Source: GMQP-bins7 sp963776565
GTDB taxonomy: Bacteria > Actinomycetota > Thermoleophilia > Gaiellales > Gaiellaceae
DNA: 64,000 nucleotides
Reading direction: 5' to 3'
Assembly: GCA_963776565.1 (NCBI GenBank)
Contig: CAVZNF010000003.1
Location: forward strand, 124,001 to 188,000
In this document: positions 36,115 to 46,396 of the stretch, piece by piece
Layout: every line of letters begins with the position of its first letter
Numbering within the stretch: the first letter of the stretch is position 1
The notes under the pieces: model-generated
What the model saw: only the letters and a program-made list of their open reading frames with translations
The model's database searches: none
What the model was told of the DNA's origin: nothing
Position numbers and translations under genes: made by a program

Positions 36115-39100
36115 TCAGGCCTTGTGGACGACGATGCTTCCGCTGGCGATGCCCTGATCGGTCTTGTTGTCGGAGATGATCGTCCCGCTGACCGTTTCCC
36201 GCAGATCTTTATGCGGAACTTGTCTGCGCCTGGTGTGTTGTCGTTCGCGAAGAGTTGGAACGTGTAGTTGTGCGCCGTTGATGGTCCCGCTGCCCTTGAA
36301 CTGCGCCTTCGAGCGGCCAACGACGAGCCATTCGTACGCAGTGCTCTTGAAGTTGAGTCCGGCCGCGTGGAACTGGAACTCGGTGTTGCCCTCCGGGACG
36401 TTCCGTCCCTTCTTGTACTTCGAGACGAAGCCGAAGGTGGCTTTGCCGGTGAGGCTCGGACTGCAGCTGTACGTTGTTCCAGCACCGGTGCAGGACCCCG
36501 TCGGGGCGATGATCAGCCGCCGCCCGTTACGAAGCCACCCTCAGGAGATCGTAGAAGACGACATAGATGGGCTCGGCGGTCGAGTTGCTCGGCTTGTGGA
36601 TGTCACTCTCGCCTTACGAGCCGTCACGATGACGACAGCGGGGACGGACGAGGAGTAGGTGACGCTGCACGAGCTTGACGTCGCGCTTGCTGGGTACAGC
36701 GTGCACGGCGGGTTCGTCGTCGCATTGGTCGTCGCGTTGTAGAAGCTGAGGGTCACAGTTCCCGTAGGTGGCAGCTTCGTGCCCGCCGCATCCGTGTCGG
36801 TCACAGTGGCCTGTGCAGCTCGAGTTCGTCGTGATTGGGTTCACTGAGGGGGTTGCAGCTCACGGACGTCGAGGTGCTGCGCTTGCCGACGGTGAGCGCG
36901 AACGTCCCGGAGCTGGTCTTATGTGTCGGGCTCCCGCTAGACGAGCCCGTGATCGTGTGCGTGCCGGTACTGCGCTGTTGGGCGTGTAGGTGACGGAGCA
37001 GTTCGAGGTGGTCGTCACCCCCACCTTGGCGAGGGTGCAGGCGTTTGCCGGCGAACGTGCCGCTGGCAGCGCCCTTGCCGAATGTGACCGTGCCCTGTGG
37101 CCACGACTTCTGGCCATTGTCGATGTCGCTGACCGTTGCGGTGCACGTCGTTGTCTGATTCACGACAGACGGAACTGGGAGGCAGTTGACTGCGGTCGAG
37201 GTCGTGCGCTCGGTGACGGTGATGTCGTCGCTGCCGAAGCTCGTCTTGTGCAGCGCGCTCGAGGCCTCGTTGTAGTCGGCGCGGGATGGTGTGTGTGCCC
37301 GCACCCGAGGTCGGGCGTGTAGGTGAGCGAGCAGGAGCTCGTGTAGCGTGAGCGCGTTGCCGTCGGAGACGAGTGTGCAGGAGCCGCCGCCCTAGAAGAT
37401 GCCGGTGCCGCGCCCGTGCGGCTGAAGTTGACCGAGCCGGTCGGGTTGGACTTGTCGCCGCCGTCGGTGTCGGTGACGGTCGCGGTGCAGCTGCCGCTCT
37501 CGTTGATCGCGCGCGAGGCTGGGCAGTCGACTGCGGTCGAGGTCGTGCGCTCGGTGACGGTGATGTCGTCGTGCTGCCGAAGCTCGTCTTGTGCAGCGCG
37601 CTCGAGGCTCGTTGTGGTCGGCGCGGACGGTGTGTGTGCCCGCACCCGAGGTCGGGCGTGTAGGTGAGCGAGCAGGAGCTCGTGTAGCGTGAGCGCGTTG
37701 CCGTCGGAGACGAGTGTGCAGGAGCCGCCGCCGCTAGAAGATGCCGGTGCCGGTGCTCGTGCGGCTGAAGTCGACCGAGCCGGTCGGGGTCGGACTTGTC
37801 GCCGCCGTCGGTGTCGGTGACGGTCGCGGTGCAGCTGCCGCTCTCGTTGATCGCGCGCGAGGCTGGGCAGTCGACTGCGGTCGAGGTCGTGCGCTCGGTG
37901 ACGGTGATGTCGTCGCTGCCGAAGCTCGTCTTGTGAGCGCTCGAGGCCTCGTTGTAGTCGGCGCGGACGGTGTGTGTGCCCGCACCGAGGTCGGGCGTGT
38001 AGGTGAGCGAGCAGGAGCTCGTGTAGCGTGAGCGCGTTGCCGTCGGAGACGAGTGTGCAGGAGCCGCCGCCGCTAGAAAGCGCCGGTGCCGGCGCCCGTG
38101 CGGCTGAAGTTGACCGAGCCGGTCGGGTCGGACTTGTCGCCGCCGTCGGTGTCGGTGACGGTCGCGGTGCAGCTGCCGCTCTCGTTGATCGCGCGCGAGG
38201 TGGGCAGCTCGACTGCGGTCGAGGTCGTGCGCTCGGTGACGGTGATGTCGTCGATTGTCTTGTGCAGCGCGCTCGAGGCCTCGTTGTAGTCGGCGCGGCA
38301 ACGGCGCGTGTGCCGCGCGAGGTGGGCGTGTAGGGTGAGCGAGCAGGAGCTCGTGAACGCGGCCGCGCCGTCGGAGACGAGCGTGCAGGCCGCCGCCGAG
38401 AAGATGCCGGTGCCGCGCCGTGCGGCTGAAGTCTACTCGAGCGGTCGGGTCGGACTTGTCGCCGCCGTCGGTGTCGGTGACGGTCGCGGTGCAGCTGCCG
38501 CCCTCGTTGAGCGCGCGCGAGGTCGGGCAGTCGACCGCGGTCGAGGTCGAGCGCTCGGTGACGGTGATGCTGCTGCCGAGCTTGTCTTGTGCAGCGCGCC
38601 GAGGTCGTTGTAGTCGGCGCGGACGGTGTGTGTGCCCGCACCCGAGGTGGGCGTGTAGGTGAGCGAGCAGGAGCTCGTGAAGGTGAGCGCGCCGTCGGAG
38701 ACGAGTGTGCAGGAGCCGCCGCCCTAGAAGGTGCCGGTGCCTGGCGCCCGAGCGGCTGAAGTCGACCGAGCCGGTCGGGTCGGACTTGTCGCCGCCGTCG
38801 GTGTCGGTGACGGTCGCGGTGCAGCTGCCGCTCTCGTTGATCGCGCGCGAGGTCTGGGCAGTCGACTGCGGTCGAGGTCAGTGTGCTCGGTGACGGTGAT
38901 GTCGTCGCTGCCGAAGCTCGTCTTGTGCAGCGCGCTCGAGGCCTCGTTGTAGTCGGCGCGGACGGTGTGTGTGCCCGCACCCGAGGTGGGCGTGTAGGTG
39001 AGCGAGCAGGAGCTCGTGAAGGTGAGCGCTTGCCGTCGGAGATGAGTGTGCAGGAGCCGCCGCCGCTAGAAGATGCCGGTGCCGTGCTCGTGCGGCTGAA

Positions 39101-42100
39101 GTCGACCGAGCCGGTCGGGTCGGACTTGTCGCCGCCGTCGGTGTCGGTGACGGTCGCGGTGCAGCGCCGCTTCGTTGATCGCGCGCGAGGTTGGGCAGTC
39201 GACTGCGGTCGAGGTCGTGCGCTCGGTGACGGTGATGTCGTCGGTGCCGAAGCTTGTCTTGTGCAGCGCGCTCGAGGCCTCGTTGTAGTCGGCGCGGACG
39301 TGTGTGTGCCCGCACCCGAGGTGGGCGTGTAGGTGAGTGAGCAGGAGCTCGTGAAGGTGAGCGCTTGCCGTCGGAGACGAGTGTGCAGGAGCCGCCGCCG
39401 CTAGAAGATGCCGGTGCCTGGCGCCTGTGCGGCTGAAGTCGACCGAGCCGGTCGGGTCGGTCTTGTCGCCGCCGTCGGTGTCGGTGACGGTCGCGTGGAG
39501 CTGCCGCTCTCGTTGATGCGCGCGAGGTTGGGCAGTCGACTGCGGTCGAGGTCGTGCGCTCGGTGACGGTGATGTCGTCGCTGCCGAAGCTTGTTTGTGC
39601 AGCGCGCTCGTGGCCTCGTTGTAGTCGGCGCGGACGGTGTGTGTGCCCGCACCCGAGGTGGGCGTGTAGGTGAGCGAGCAGGAGCTCGTGAAGGTGGACG
39701 CTTGCCGTCGGAGACGAGTGTGCAGGAGCCGCCGCCCTAGAAGATGCCGGTGCCGGCGCCTGTGCGGCTGAAGTTGACCGAGCCGGTCGGGGTCGGACTT
39801 GTCGCCGCCGTCGGTGTGGTGACGGTCGCGGTGACCTGCCGCTCTCGTTGATCGCGCGCGAGGTTGGGCAGTCGACTGCGGTCGAGGTCGTGCGCTCGGT
39901 GACGGTGATGTCGTCGCTGCCGAGCTCGTTGTGCAGCGCGCTCGAGGCCTCGTTGTAGTCGGCGCGGACGGTGTGCTGGCGCCCGAGGTGGGCGTGTAGG
40001 TGAGCGAGCAGGAGCTCGTGAAGGTGAGCGCTTGCCGTCGGAGACGAGCGTGCAGGCGCGCGCCGTGGAGGTGAACGGTGCCCGGCGCCCGAGCTGGTGA
40101 AGTTGACCGTGCCGGTCAGGATCGGACTTGTCGCCGGAGTCGTTGTCGGTGACGGTCGCCGTGCAGCGCTGCTCTCGATGATGGCGACGCGAGGTGGGCA
40201 GGTCGACTGCTGTCGTGGTCGTGCGGTTGAGTGACGGTGAGCGCGAAGGTGCCACTGCTCGAGGAATGGGTTGCGCTCGAGGCCTCGTCGTAGGTGCCGG
40301 TGATCGTGTGCGTGCCGGTGCCGATGGCCGTGGGCGTGTACGTCGCCGAGCAGGAGCTCGTGAAGGTGAGCGCGTGCCGTCGGAGACGAGCGTGCAGGTC
40401 GCGCCCGGGAGTAGTGAACGCCTGCCGAGCCCGAGCTCGAGAAGGTGACTGTGCCGGAAGGATCGGACTTCGTCCCGGAACCGTTGTCGGTGACCGTCGC
40501 CGTAGACGCCTGCCCTGACCGACGGCGACGCTGCCGGGCACGCAGGTGACCCCTGTCGTGGTGGGCGTTGAGTCACCGTGAGCGCGAAGGTGCCACTGCT
40601 CGAGGCATGGGTTGCGCTCGAGGCCTCGTCGTAGGTGCCGGTGATCGTGTGCGTGCCGGTGCCGATGGCCGTGGGCGTGTACGTCGCCGAGCAGGAGCTC
40701 GTGAAGGTGAGCGCGTGCCGTCGGAGACGAGCGTGCAGGTCGCGCCCGGGAGCGTGAACGCGCCCGTGCCCGAGCTCGAAGAAGGTGACCGTGCCGGAAG
40801 GATCGGACTTCGTCCCGGAACCGTTGTCGGTGACCGTCGCCGTACACGCGCTGCCCTCCTGACGATGGCGACGCTGCCGGGGATACAGGTGACCCCGGTC
40901 GTGGTCGGGCGTTGAGTCACCGTGAGCGCGAAGGTGCCACTGCTCGAGGCATGGGTTGCGCTCGAGGCCTCGTCGTAGGTGCCGGTGATCGTGTGCGTGC
41001 CGGTGCCGATGGCCGTGGGCGTGTACGTCGCCGAGCAGGAGCTCGTGAAGGTGAGCGCGTGCCGTCGGAGACGAGCGTGCAGGTCGCGCCCGGGAGCGTG
41101 AACGCGCCCGTGCCCGAGCTCGAGAAGGTGACCGTGCCGGAAGGATCGTACTTCGTCCCGGAACCGTTGTCGGTGACCGTCGCCGTACACGCGCTGCCCT
41201 GACCGACGGCTATGCTGCCGGGGACGCAGGTGACCCCGGTCGTGGTCGGGCGTTGATAGGAGCGCGAGTGCTGCTCGAGGCATGGGTTGCGCTCGAGGCC
41301 TCGTCGTAGGTGCCGGTGATCGGGTGCGCGCCGGTGCCGATGGCCAGGGCGTGTACGTCGCCGAGCAGGAGCTCGTGAACGTGGCCGCGCCGTCGGAGAC
41401 GAGCGTACAGGGGTCGCGCCGGGAGCGTGAACGCGCCGAGCCGAGCTCGAGAGGTGACCGTGCGGAAGGATCGGACTTCGTCCCGGAACCGTTGTCGGTG
41501 ACCGTCGCCGTACACGCGCTGCCCTCACCGACGGCGACGCTGCCGGGGACGCAGGTGACCCCGGTCGTCGTCGGCCGTCGCCCGGTGACGACGTCACGGT
41601 CGGCGGTATTATCTACGGGCGTTGCGTTGAACGTGTAGGTCTGGGGCTGGGGAGGCTGGCGTTGGCGCCTTAGCCTGCTTGTAGTTGACAGTGAGGGTTT
41701 CGGTGTTGTCGCAGTTGTGGTTGAAGTTGATCGTGTTTCCGACAATCGTGCCAAGCGACGCTGAATCACATGTTCCCGTCACGACGGTCACCTGGCCTGC
41801 TCCCAGCCCGCTTTGCGGCGTGGTCAAGCCTGCAGGAACGACGCGTAAGGTTCCGAGAACCTGGCTCCCCCGCTGGCGTTCGTCGCAGTGAAGGTGAACG
41901 CGAAGTCGTTCGGTACTGCCCGCGAAACGCTCGATGGACTTACCGCTACGTTGAAGTTGTTCGCAGCCGCCACGTACGGCCCGACGAAGGGGCCGCCGGA
42001 GCCGACCGGATCCGCGCCCGCTGGCTGGATCGAGTCGGTCGACGTGTCGGCGACCGCGCGGTCGAGGTTGAGGCGGCCGTTACCGGTCTGATCGACGCGT

Positions 42101-44085
42101 GCCGACGGCTTCGGCGTTCCGCGCGAGCCGCGAGACGATGACGCCGTTCGCGGCGCCCGAGTCTCGCCTTGAGGAGAGCGGCTGCGCCGGCGACCTCGGC
42201 GGCCGAGGCCGATGTCCCGGTGATCGACGTGTAGCCGCCGCCTGCCGACGTCGTCGCGATGCCCGTGCCCGGCGCGCCGAGGAAGACGTCCTGGCCGTAG
42301 TTGCTCGAGCCGTTCAAAGCGTCGTCGACTGGTCGGTGTTCGAGACGCCGATCACGCCGCGATCGCCCGCCGGGAAGTGCGGCGTCGACGAGCCGTCGTT
42401 GCCGGTCGCCGCGACGAGCACGGCGCCGTGCTCCCAGGCGTAGTCGATCGCAGCCTGGAGCGCTCCGAGTAGCCGGGGTTCGAGAAGGCCATGAGGATGA
42501 CGTCCGCGTCGTGATCGGCCGCGTAGACGACGCCCTCGATGATGTCCGAGTCCTGGCCGGTGCCGTCGGCTCCGAGCACGGTGACCGGCATGACGCGCAC
42601 TCCGGCGAAACCGATGCCGGCGACACCCGCGCCATTGTTGGTCTCGGCCGCGACGATCCCGGCCATGGCAGTGCCGTGGCCGTTCGGATCGGTCAGGCCG
42701 TTCGGAGCCGTCGAGGATCGACGTGCCGGAGACGAGGTTGCCGTCGAGGTCGGGATGCGAACCGTCGACGCCGGTGTCGAGCACGGCGACGATCGCCGAA
42801 CCGCCGGACTTGACTCGCCGAAGACGTTGTCCCAGCCGATCTTGGGCAGCGACCACTGGTTGCCGTAGTCCGGGTCGTTGGGTGCTGCGCCTGCCTCGCG
42901 CTCGCGGTCGGGCTCGACGCGGGTGACGCTCTGGTACGAGCGCAGCTTGTTGATGGAGGACTGGAGACCGGCGCCGCCGGGAAGGAGGACGCCGTGGATG
43001 CGGAGCGGGACGATGTAGTTGTTGTCCTCTGCGCCGGCCGACGCGAGGATCTGAGCCTGAGTCGCGGTCGACGTTCCCGACGCGAAGCGGACGAGATAGG
43101 GCTCTGTCGCTGATCCGAAGCCGGCGCTGAACGTTGTGGTCGCGCTTTGGCCGGGCGTTCCCGTAGCGGTGGCGGTGAACGTCGCGCTGAGTGACGGCAG
43201 CGAGAAGGAATCGCTGATCTTCCCGTCGACACCCGCGGCGACGTCGGCCGCATGGCTCCACGAGTCACTCTTGTCGTCGTCGATGACGATGTGTACGGCC
43301 GAGCCGGGCGTCCAGTTCGTTCCACTCAGGGTGACCTGGGCGCCTGGAGCGTATGTCTCCTTGTCGCTGTCGAGTGTCGGCGATCCCGGGGGTGCCGAGA
43401 CGCTCGTGAACGTCGCGGTGGCGTTCTTGTCTGAGGAATTGGTCGCCGACGCAGTGAACGTCGCCGCCAGGCCGGTGGGAAGTTCGAACGTGTCACTAAG
43501 TGAGCCGTTAGCGCCAGCAGTGACGTCGGCGATGTGGTCCCAGGCATCGCTCTTGTCGTCGTCGACGACGATGTGCACAGTCGAGCCGGGTGTCCAGTTG
43601 GTGCCGCTCAGCGTGACGGCGCTGCCGGGGGCGTAAGTGCTCTCGCCACTCGAGAGCGTCGGACTCGCCGCCGGTGGGGGAGGCGGCGGTGCGGGAGCGG
43701 TCGCCGTGAATGTCGCGGACGCGCTACCGGAGGGTGCAGTGGCTGAGACGCTGTATGTCCCGGCGAGATTCGGCAGATCGAAGGAGTCTGCGACCGTGCC
43801 ATCGTCACCAGCGGTCAAGTCAACGTCGTGCGACCACGGATCGTTCTGGTCGTCGTCGACCGTGACGTGGACCGTTTCGCCGTCCAGCCAGCCCGACCCG
43901 ATGAGCGAGACCGACGCGCTCGGCGCGTAATCCGACTGATCGCTCGCAATGGAAGGTTGCCCCTCGCCAAGCACGGAGCCGGTGGTAATGAGCCCTACTG
44001 CCGCGAACGAAAGCATGACGAAGCACAGCTTCAGTAGTCGCCGCGTAGGCCGACGTCGTGCTGTCGGGCCAGAACCCATCCCCAT
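36115..44085 (-). CDS. Giant secreted subtilisin-like (S8) protease with Ig-like repeat array (heavily frameshifted)
   Basis: About 8 kb, roughly 2650 aa. ATG 44085 (or 44079, better spaced from AGGGGG) begins a signal peptide: LLKLCFVMLSFAAVGLITTG. Three 85-residue N-terminal beta repeats follow, each with DYAP/TYAPG, GxxWxxGxxVH and DDxxDxWxH. A propeptide-like part (PYLVRFASGTSTATQAQILA) leads to the S8 domain: Asp in AIVAVLDTGVDGSHPDLDG near 42790, His in DPNGHGTAMAGIVAAE near 42680, Ser in ITGTSASAAEVAGAAALLKA near 42210. After NLDRAVAD come ETLTVNYK-type linkers, about 14 Ig-like repeats and a C-terminal domain: GKATFGFVSKYKKGRNVP, EFQFHAAGLNFKSTAYEWLV and IASGSIVVHKA. This end resembles the post-COAP-1 domain. 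Dozens of indels break the frame; unity of the gene is inferred. Confidence 0.75.
36560..41600 (-). repeat. Tandem array of about 14 Ig-like repeats, unit about 336 bp
   Basis: Two related unit types encode about 112 residues each. Nine type B units (SGSCTATVTDTDGGDKSDPT ... SSCSLTYTPDLGAGTHTV ... SDDITVTERT) have landmark GTGACGGTGATG at about 37213, 37552, 37898, 38236, 38557, 38889, 39226, 39563 and 39899, spacing 321-346 bp. Four type A units (GVTCVPGSVAVGQGSACTAT ... SSCSATYTPTAIGTGTHTIT ... FALTVTQRPT) lie at about 40238, 40578, 40921 and 41258. A divergent unit lies near 36893. The units are nearly identical in DNA, hence recent duplication or conversion, and they are error-prone to assemble. 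Confidence 0.85.
43130..43990 (-). repeat. Three N-terminal beta-sandwich repeats of the protease, about 280 bp each
   Basis: Three diverged copies in the signal-proximal part, each with TYAPG or DYAPS, SGTNWTPGSxVHI and DDxKSDxWxH. They differ enough to be old, unlike the near-identical C-terminal array. Confidence 0.75.
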
Positions 44086-44207
44086 ACCCCCTGTCGATTG
44101 CCGCAGGCGGCATCCCCATGCCGCTGTCACTCTGTAAGCCGCTTTCGTCACGACGTCAACGCTGTGAGGTCGCGTCTTACCCACCCGAAGGGCTAGGCAG
44201 CAGGTGC

Positions 44208-44213
44208 TACAAT
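44208..44213 (+). promoter_or_regulatory. Putative -10 (TACAAT) of rplM-rpsI
   Basis: GCTACAATCC is the best -10 match in the 166-base gap between the protease and rplM, leaving a leader of about 32 bases. No clear -35. Confidence 0.5.
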
Positions 44214-44221
44214 CCGCCGCC

Positions 44222-44240
44222 GGCGAACGACGAGTTCGCC
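44222..44240 (+). promoter_or_regulatory. Hairpin in the rplM leader
   Basis: GGCGAAC / GTTCGCC, seven-base stem with a five-base loop, followed by CTCTTTCTG and the ATG. It may be an L13-type autoregulatory leader or an attenuator. The rest of the gap shows nothing I can name. Confidence 0.4.
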
Positions 44241-44251
44241 CTCTTTCTGTG

Positions 44252-44683
44252 ATGAAGACGTACACGGCCAAGCCCGGAGAGATCCAGCGCGAGTGGTTCC
44301 TCGTCGATGCCGAGGGGCAGACCCTCGGCCGCTTGGCGACCCGTATCGCGGACACGCTGCGCGGCAAGGGCAAGCCCGTCTACACACCGCATGTCGACAC
44401 GGGTGACTTCGTGGTCGTCGTCAACGCGGAGAAGATCGCGGTGACGGGCTCGAAGCTCGATACGAAGATCTACTACCGCCACACGGGATACCCGGGCGGG
44501 ATCAAGCAGCGCACGCTGCGCGAGCAGCTCGACCGGCGTCCGACCGAGGTCATCCGCAAAGCGGTCAAGGGGATGCTCCCGAAGAACAAGCTCGCATCGG
44601 CGCAGATCACGAAGCTGAAGATCTACGCCGGTCCCGACCATCCGCATGCCGCGCAGGCGCCGAAGACCATGGAGCTCGCGTGA
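44252..44683 (+). CDS. rplM: 50S ribosomal protein L13
   Basis: 143 aa, intact. MKTYTAKPGEIQREWFLVDA, QTLGRLATRIADTLRGKGKP, VVNAEKIAVTGSKLDTKIYY, RHTGYPGGIK and VIRKAVKGMLPKNKLA are the L13 signature. Earlier in-frame starts would add residues absent from the family. The stop overlaps the rpsI GTG (GTGA). Confidence 0.98.
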   Translation: MKTYTAKPGEIQREWFLVDAEGQTLGRLATRIADTLRGKGKPVYTPHVDTGDFVVVVNAEKIAVTGSKLDTKIYYRHTGYPGGIKQRTLREQLDRRPTEVIRKAVKGMLPKNKLASAQITKLKIYAGPDHPHAAQAPKTMELA

Positions 44684-45075
44684 CCGAGATCGCTCAGTAC
44701 CTCGGCACCGGCAAGCGGAAGACGTCGGTCGCTCGCGTGATCCTGCGACCGGGGGACGGCCAGACGTGGATCAACGGCCGCACGCTCGACGAGTACTTCC
44801 CGCGCCCCCTCCATCGCAAGATGGTTCTCGCTCCGCTCGAGGTTGCCGAGGCGGCGTCGACGTACGACCTGCGCGTTCGCGTCGCGGGCGGTGGTCCCTC
44901 GGGTCAGGCAGGCGCCATCAGGCACGGCATCGCGCGCGCGCTCGTCGAGGCGGATCCGGAGATGCGCATCCCGCTCAAGCGCCAGGGCTTCCTCACGCGT
45001 GACGCTCGCATCGTCGAGCGCAAGAAGGCCGGCCTGCACAAGGCGCGCAAGGCGCCGCAGTTCTCCAAGCGCTAG
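44680..45075 (+). CDS. rpsI: 30S ribosomal protein S9
   Basis: 131 aa, intact. QYLGTGKRKTSVARVILRPG, GRTLDEYFPRPLHRKMVLAP, VRVAGGGPSGQAGAIRHGIA and the conserved C-terminus KKAGLHKARKAPQFSKR, whose last Arg reaches the P-site tRNA. Coupled to rplM as in most bacteria. Its TAG stop is the first half of the glmM -10. Confidence 0.98.
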   Translation: MTEIAQYLGTGKRKTSVARVILRPGDGQTWINGRTLDEYFPRPLHRKMVLAPLEVAEAASTYDLRVRVAGGGPSGQAGAIRHGIARALVEADPEMRIPLKRQGFLTRDARIVERKKAGLHKARKAPQFSKR

Positions 45076-45078
45076 CCT
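45073..45078 (+). promoter_or_regulatory. Putative leaderless -10 (TAGCCT) for glmM
   Basis: TAGCCT, including the rpsI stop codon, is eight bases before GTG 45087. Confidence 0.45.
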
Positions 45079-45086
45079 CGGCCGCC

Positions 45087-46346
45087 GTGGCGCGGCGACA
45101 CTTCGGCACGGACGGAGTCCGCGGGATCGTCGGCGAGGAGCTGACCCCGGATCTCGTCGAGCAGATCGGGAAAGCGGCCACGCTGTGGGCGCGTGCCGGG
45201 CGGGTGCTCGTCGGACGGGACACGCGCAGCTCCGGGCCGGAGCTCGAGCAGGCCGTGGCACGCGGCATCGCCTCAGCGGGCGGGACTGCCGTCCTCGGCG
45301 GCGTCCTCCCGACGCCTGCAGTCGCCCTGCTTGCGGACGACCTCGGAGTCGTCGTATCGGCGTCGCACAACCCGCCGGAGTACAACGGCGTCAAGCTCTT
45401 CCGGGGCGGAGGGAAGCTCGTCGACGGGCAAGAGGAGGAGATCGAGGCGCTCTTCGACGCGCCTGCGTCAGGGGGCGGAGCGATCGAGTCTCTGGACGAC
45501 GCCACGGATGCCTATCTCGACCATGTCGTCGCGCACTTCGGCTCGGATCTCACGGGCCTTCGGATCGGCGTCGACTGCGCGAACGGTGCGTTCTCCAGCA
45601 TCGCGCCGCATGCCTTCACGCACCTCGGCGCGGAGGTGCACACGATCGGAGCGCAGCCCGACGGCTCGAACATCAACGTCGGTTGCGGCGCGACCGACCT
45701 CGGAGCGCTGCAACGGCTCGTGATCGCGGAGGCTCTCGACCTCGGGGTCGCGTTCGACGGCGACGGCGACCGCATGCTTGCCGTCGACGAGCGCGGCGAG
45801 CCGGTCGACGGCGACCAGATCATCGCCGTGCTCGCCCTCCACCTGGGCGTCGACCTCGTCGCGGTCACCGTGATGACGAACCTCGGCTTCCATCGGCTGA
45901 TGGCCGAGCGCCGCATCAAGGTCGTGACGACGCCCGTCGGCGATCGCTACGTGCTCGAGGCGCTCCATCGGGAGGGGGGTGTGCTGGGCGGCGAACAGTC
46001 GGGTCACCTGATCTGGCTGGGGAACCACGTCACCGGCGACGGCCTTGCGGCCGCGCTGCTCCTGTGCAGTGCCGTGCGTGGCCGCGCGGTGAGCGATGCA
46101 GTCGCCGTCATGCCGCGTTACCCGCAGGTCACGCGAAACATCCGCATGGCTCATCCGAACATCTCGACTGGCGTGCTGGCCGAGGTCGATCGTCTCAACG
46201 AGTCTCTCGGGGAGCGGGGCCGGGTACTCGTGCGGCCGTCGGGCACGGAGCCTGTCGTGCGTGTCCTGGCAGAAGCCGAAAATGCGGACGATGCGGAAAA
46301 CCTCTGTGCTAGCATCGCCGCGCTCGTGGAAAGAGAGCTCGGCTAA
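45087..46346 (+). CDS. glmM: Phosphoglucosamine mutase
   Basis: Interconverts glucosamine-6-P and glucosamine-1-P for UDP-GlcNAc. 419 aa, intact; slightly shorter than the usual 445. RRHFGTDGVRGIVGEELTPD at the N-terminus, VVVSASHNPPEYNGVKLF with the phosphoserine, VAFDGDGDRMLAVDE with the metal Asps, GEQSGHLIWLGNHVTGDGL for sugar binding, and VRPSGTEPVVRVLAE for phosphate binding. rplM-rpsI-glmM-glmS is a common actinobacterial order and ties growth to wall synthesis. Confidence 0.97.
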   Translation: MARRHFGTDGVRGIVGEELTPDLVEQIGKAATLWARAGRVLVGRDTRSSGPELEQAVARGIASAGGTAVLGGVLPTPAVALLADDLGVVVSASHNPPEYNGVKLFRGGGKLVDGQEEEIEALFDAPASGGGAIESLDDATDAYLDHVVAHFGSDLTGLRIGVDCANGAFSSIAPHAFTHLGAEVHTIGAQPDGSNINVGCGATDLGALQRLVIAEALDLGVAFDGDGDRMLAVDERGEPVDGDQIIAVLALHLGVDLVAVTVMTNLGFHRLMAERRIKVVTTPVGDRYVLEALHREGGVLGGEQSGHLIWLGNHVTGDGLAAALLLCSAVRGRAVSDAVAVMPRYPQVTRNIRMAHPNISTGVLAEVDRLNESLGERGRVLVRPSGTEPVVRVLAEAENADDAENLCASIAALVERELG

Positions 46347-46378
46347 GCCCGACGGAGGGCGCTGCCGGGCTCTTTCGC
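46346..46378 (+). terminator. Possible terminator between glmM and glmS
   Basis: AGCCCG / CGGGCT, a six-base stem with a 14-base loop, then CTTTCGCGTTT. The long loop makes it weak; it may only attenuate. Confidence 0.4.
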
Positions 46379-46396
46379 GTTTACTGAGACGACCTC

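Noticed and set aside
36560..41600. The regular repeat array as a CRISPR or satellite
   Set aside because: Units are about 336 bp, coding throughout, without short repeat/spacer alternation; they encode Ig-like domains.
44224..44238. CGAAC-GACGA-GTTCG before rplM as a second LexA box
   Set aside because: The spacer is five bases; the LexA box needs four. It is better read as the stem of the rplM leader hairpin.
46347..46396. A glmS ribozyme before glmS
   Set aside because: The gap is only 50 bases, far too short for the ribozyme (about 150 bases), and its core is absent.
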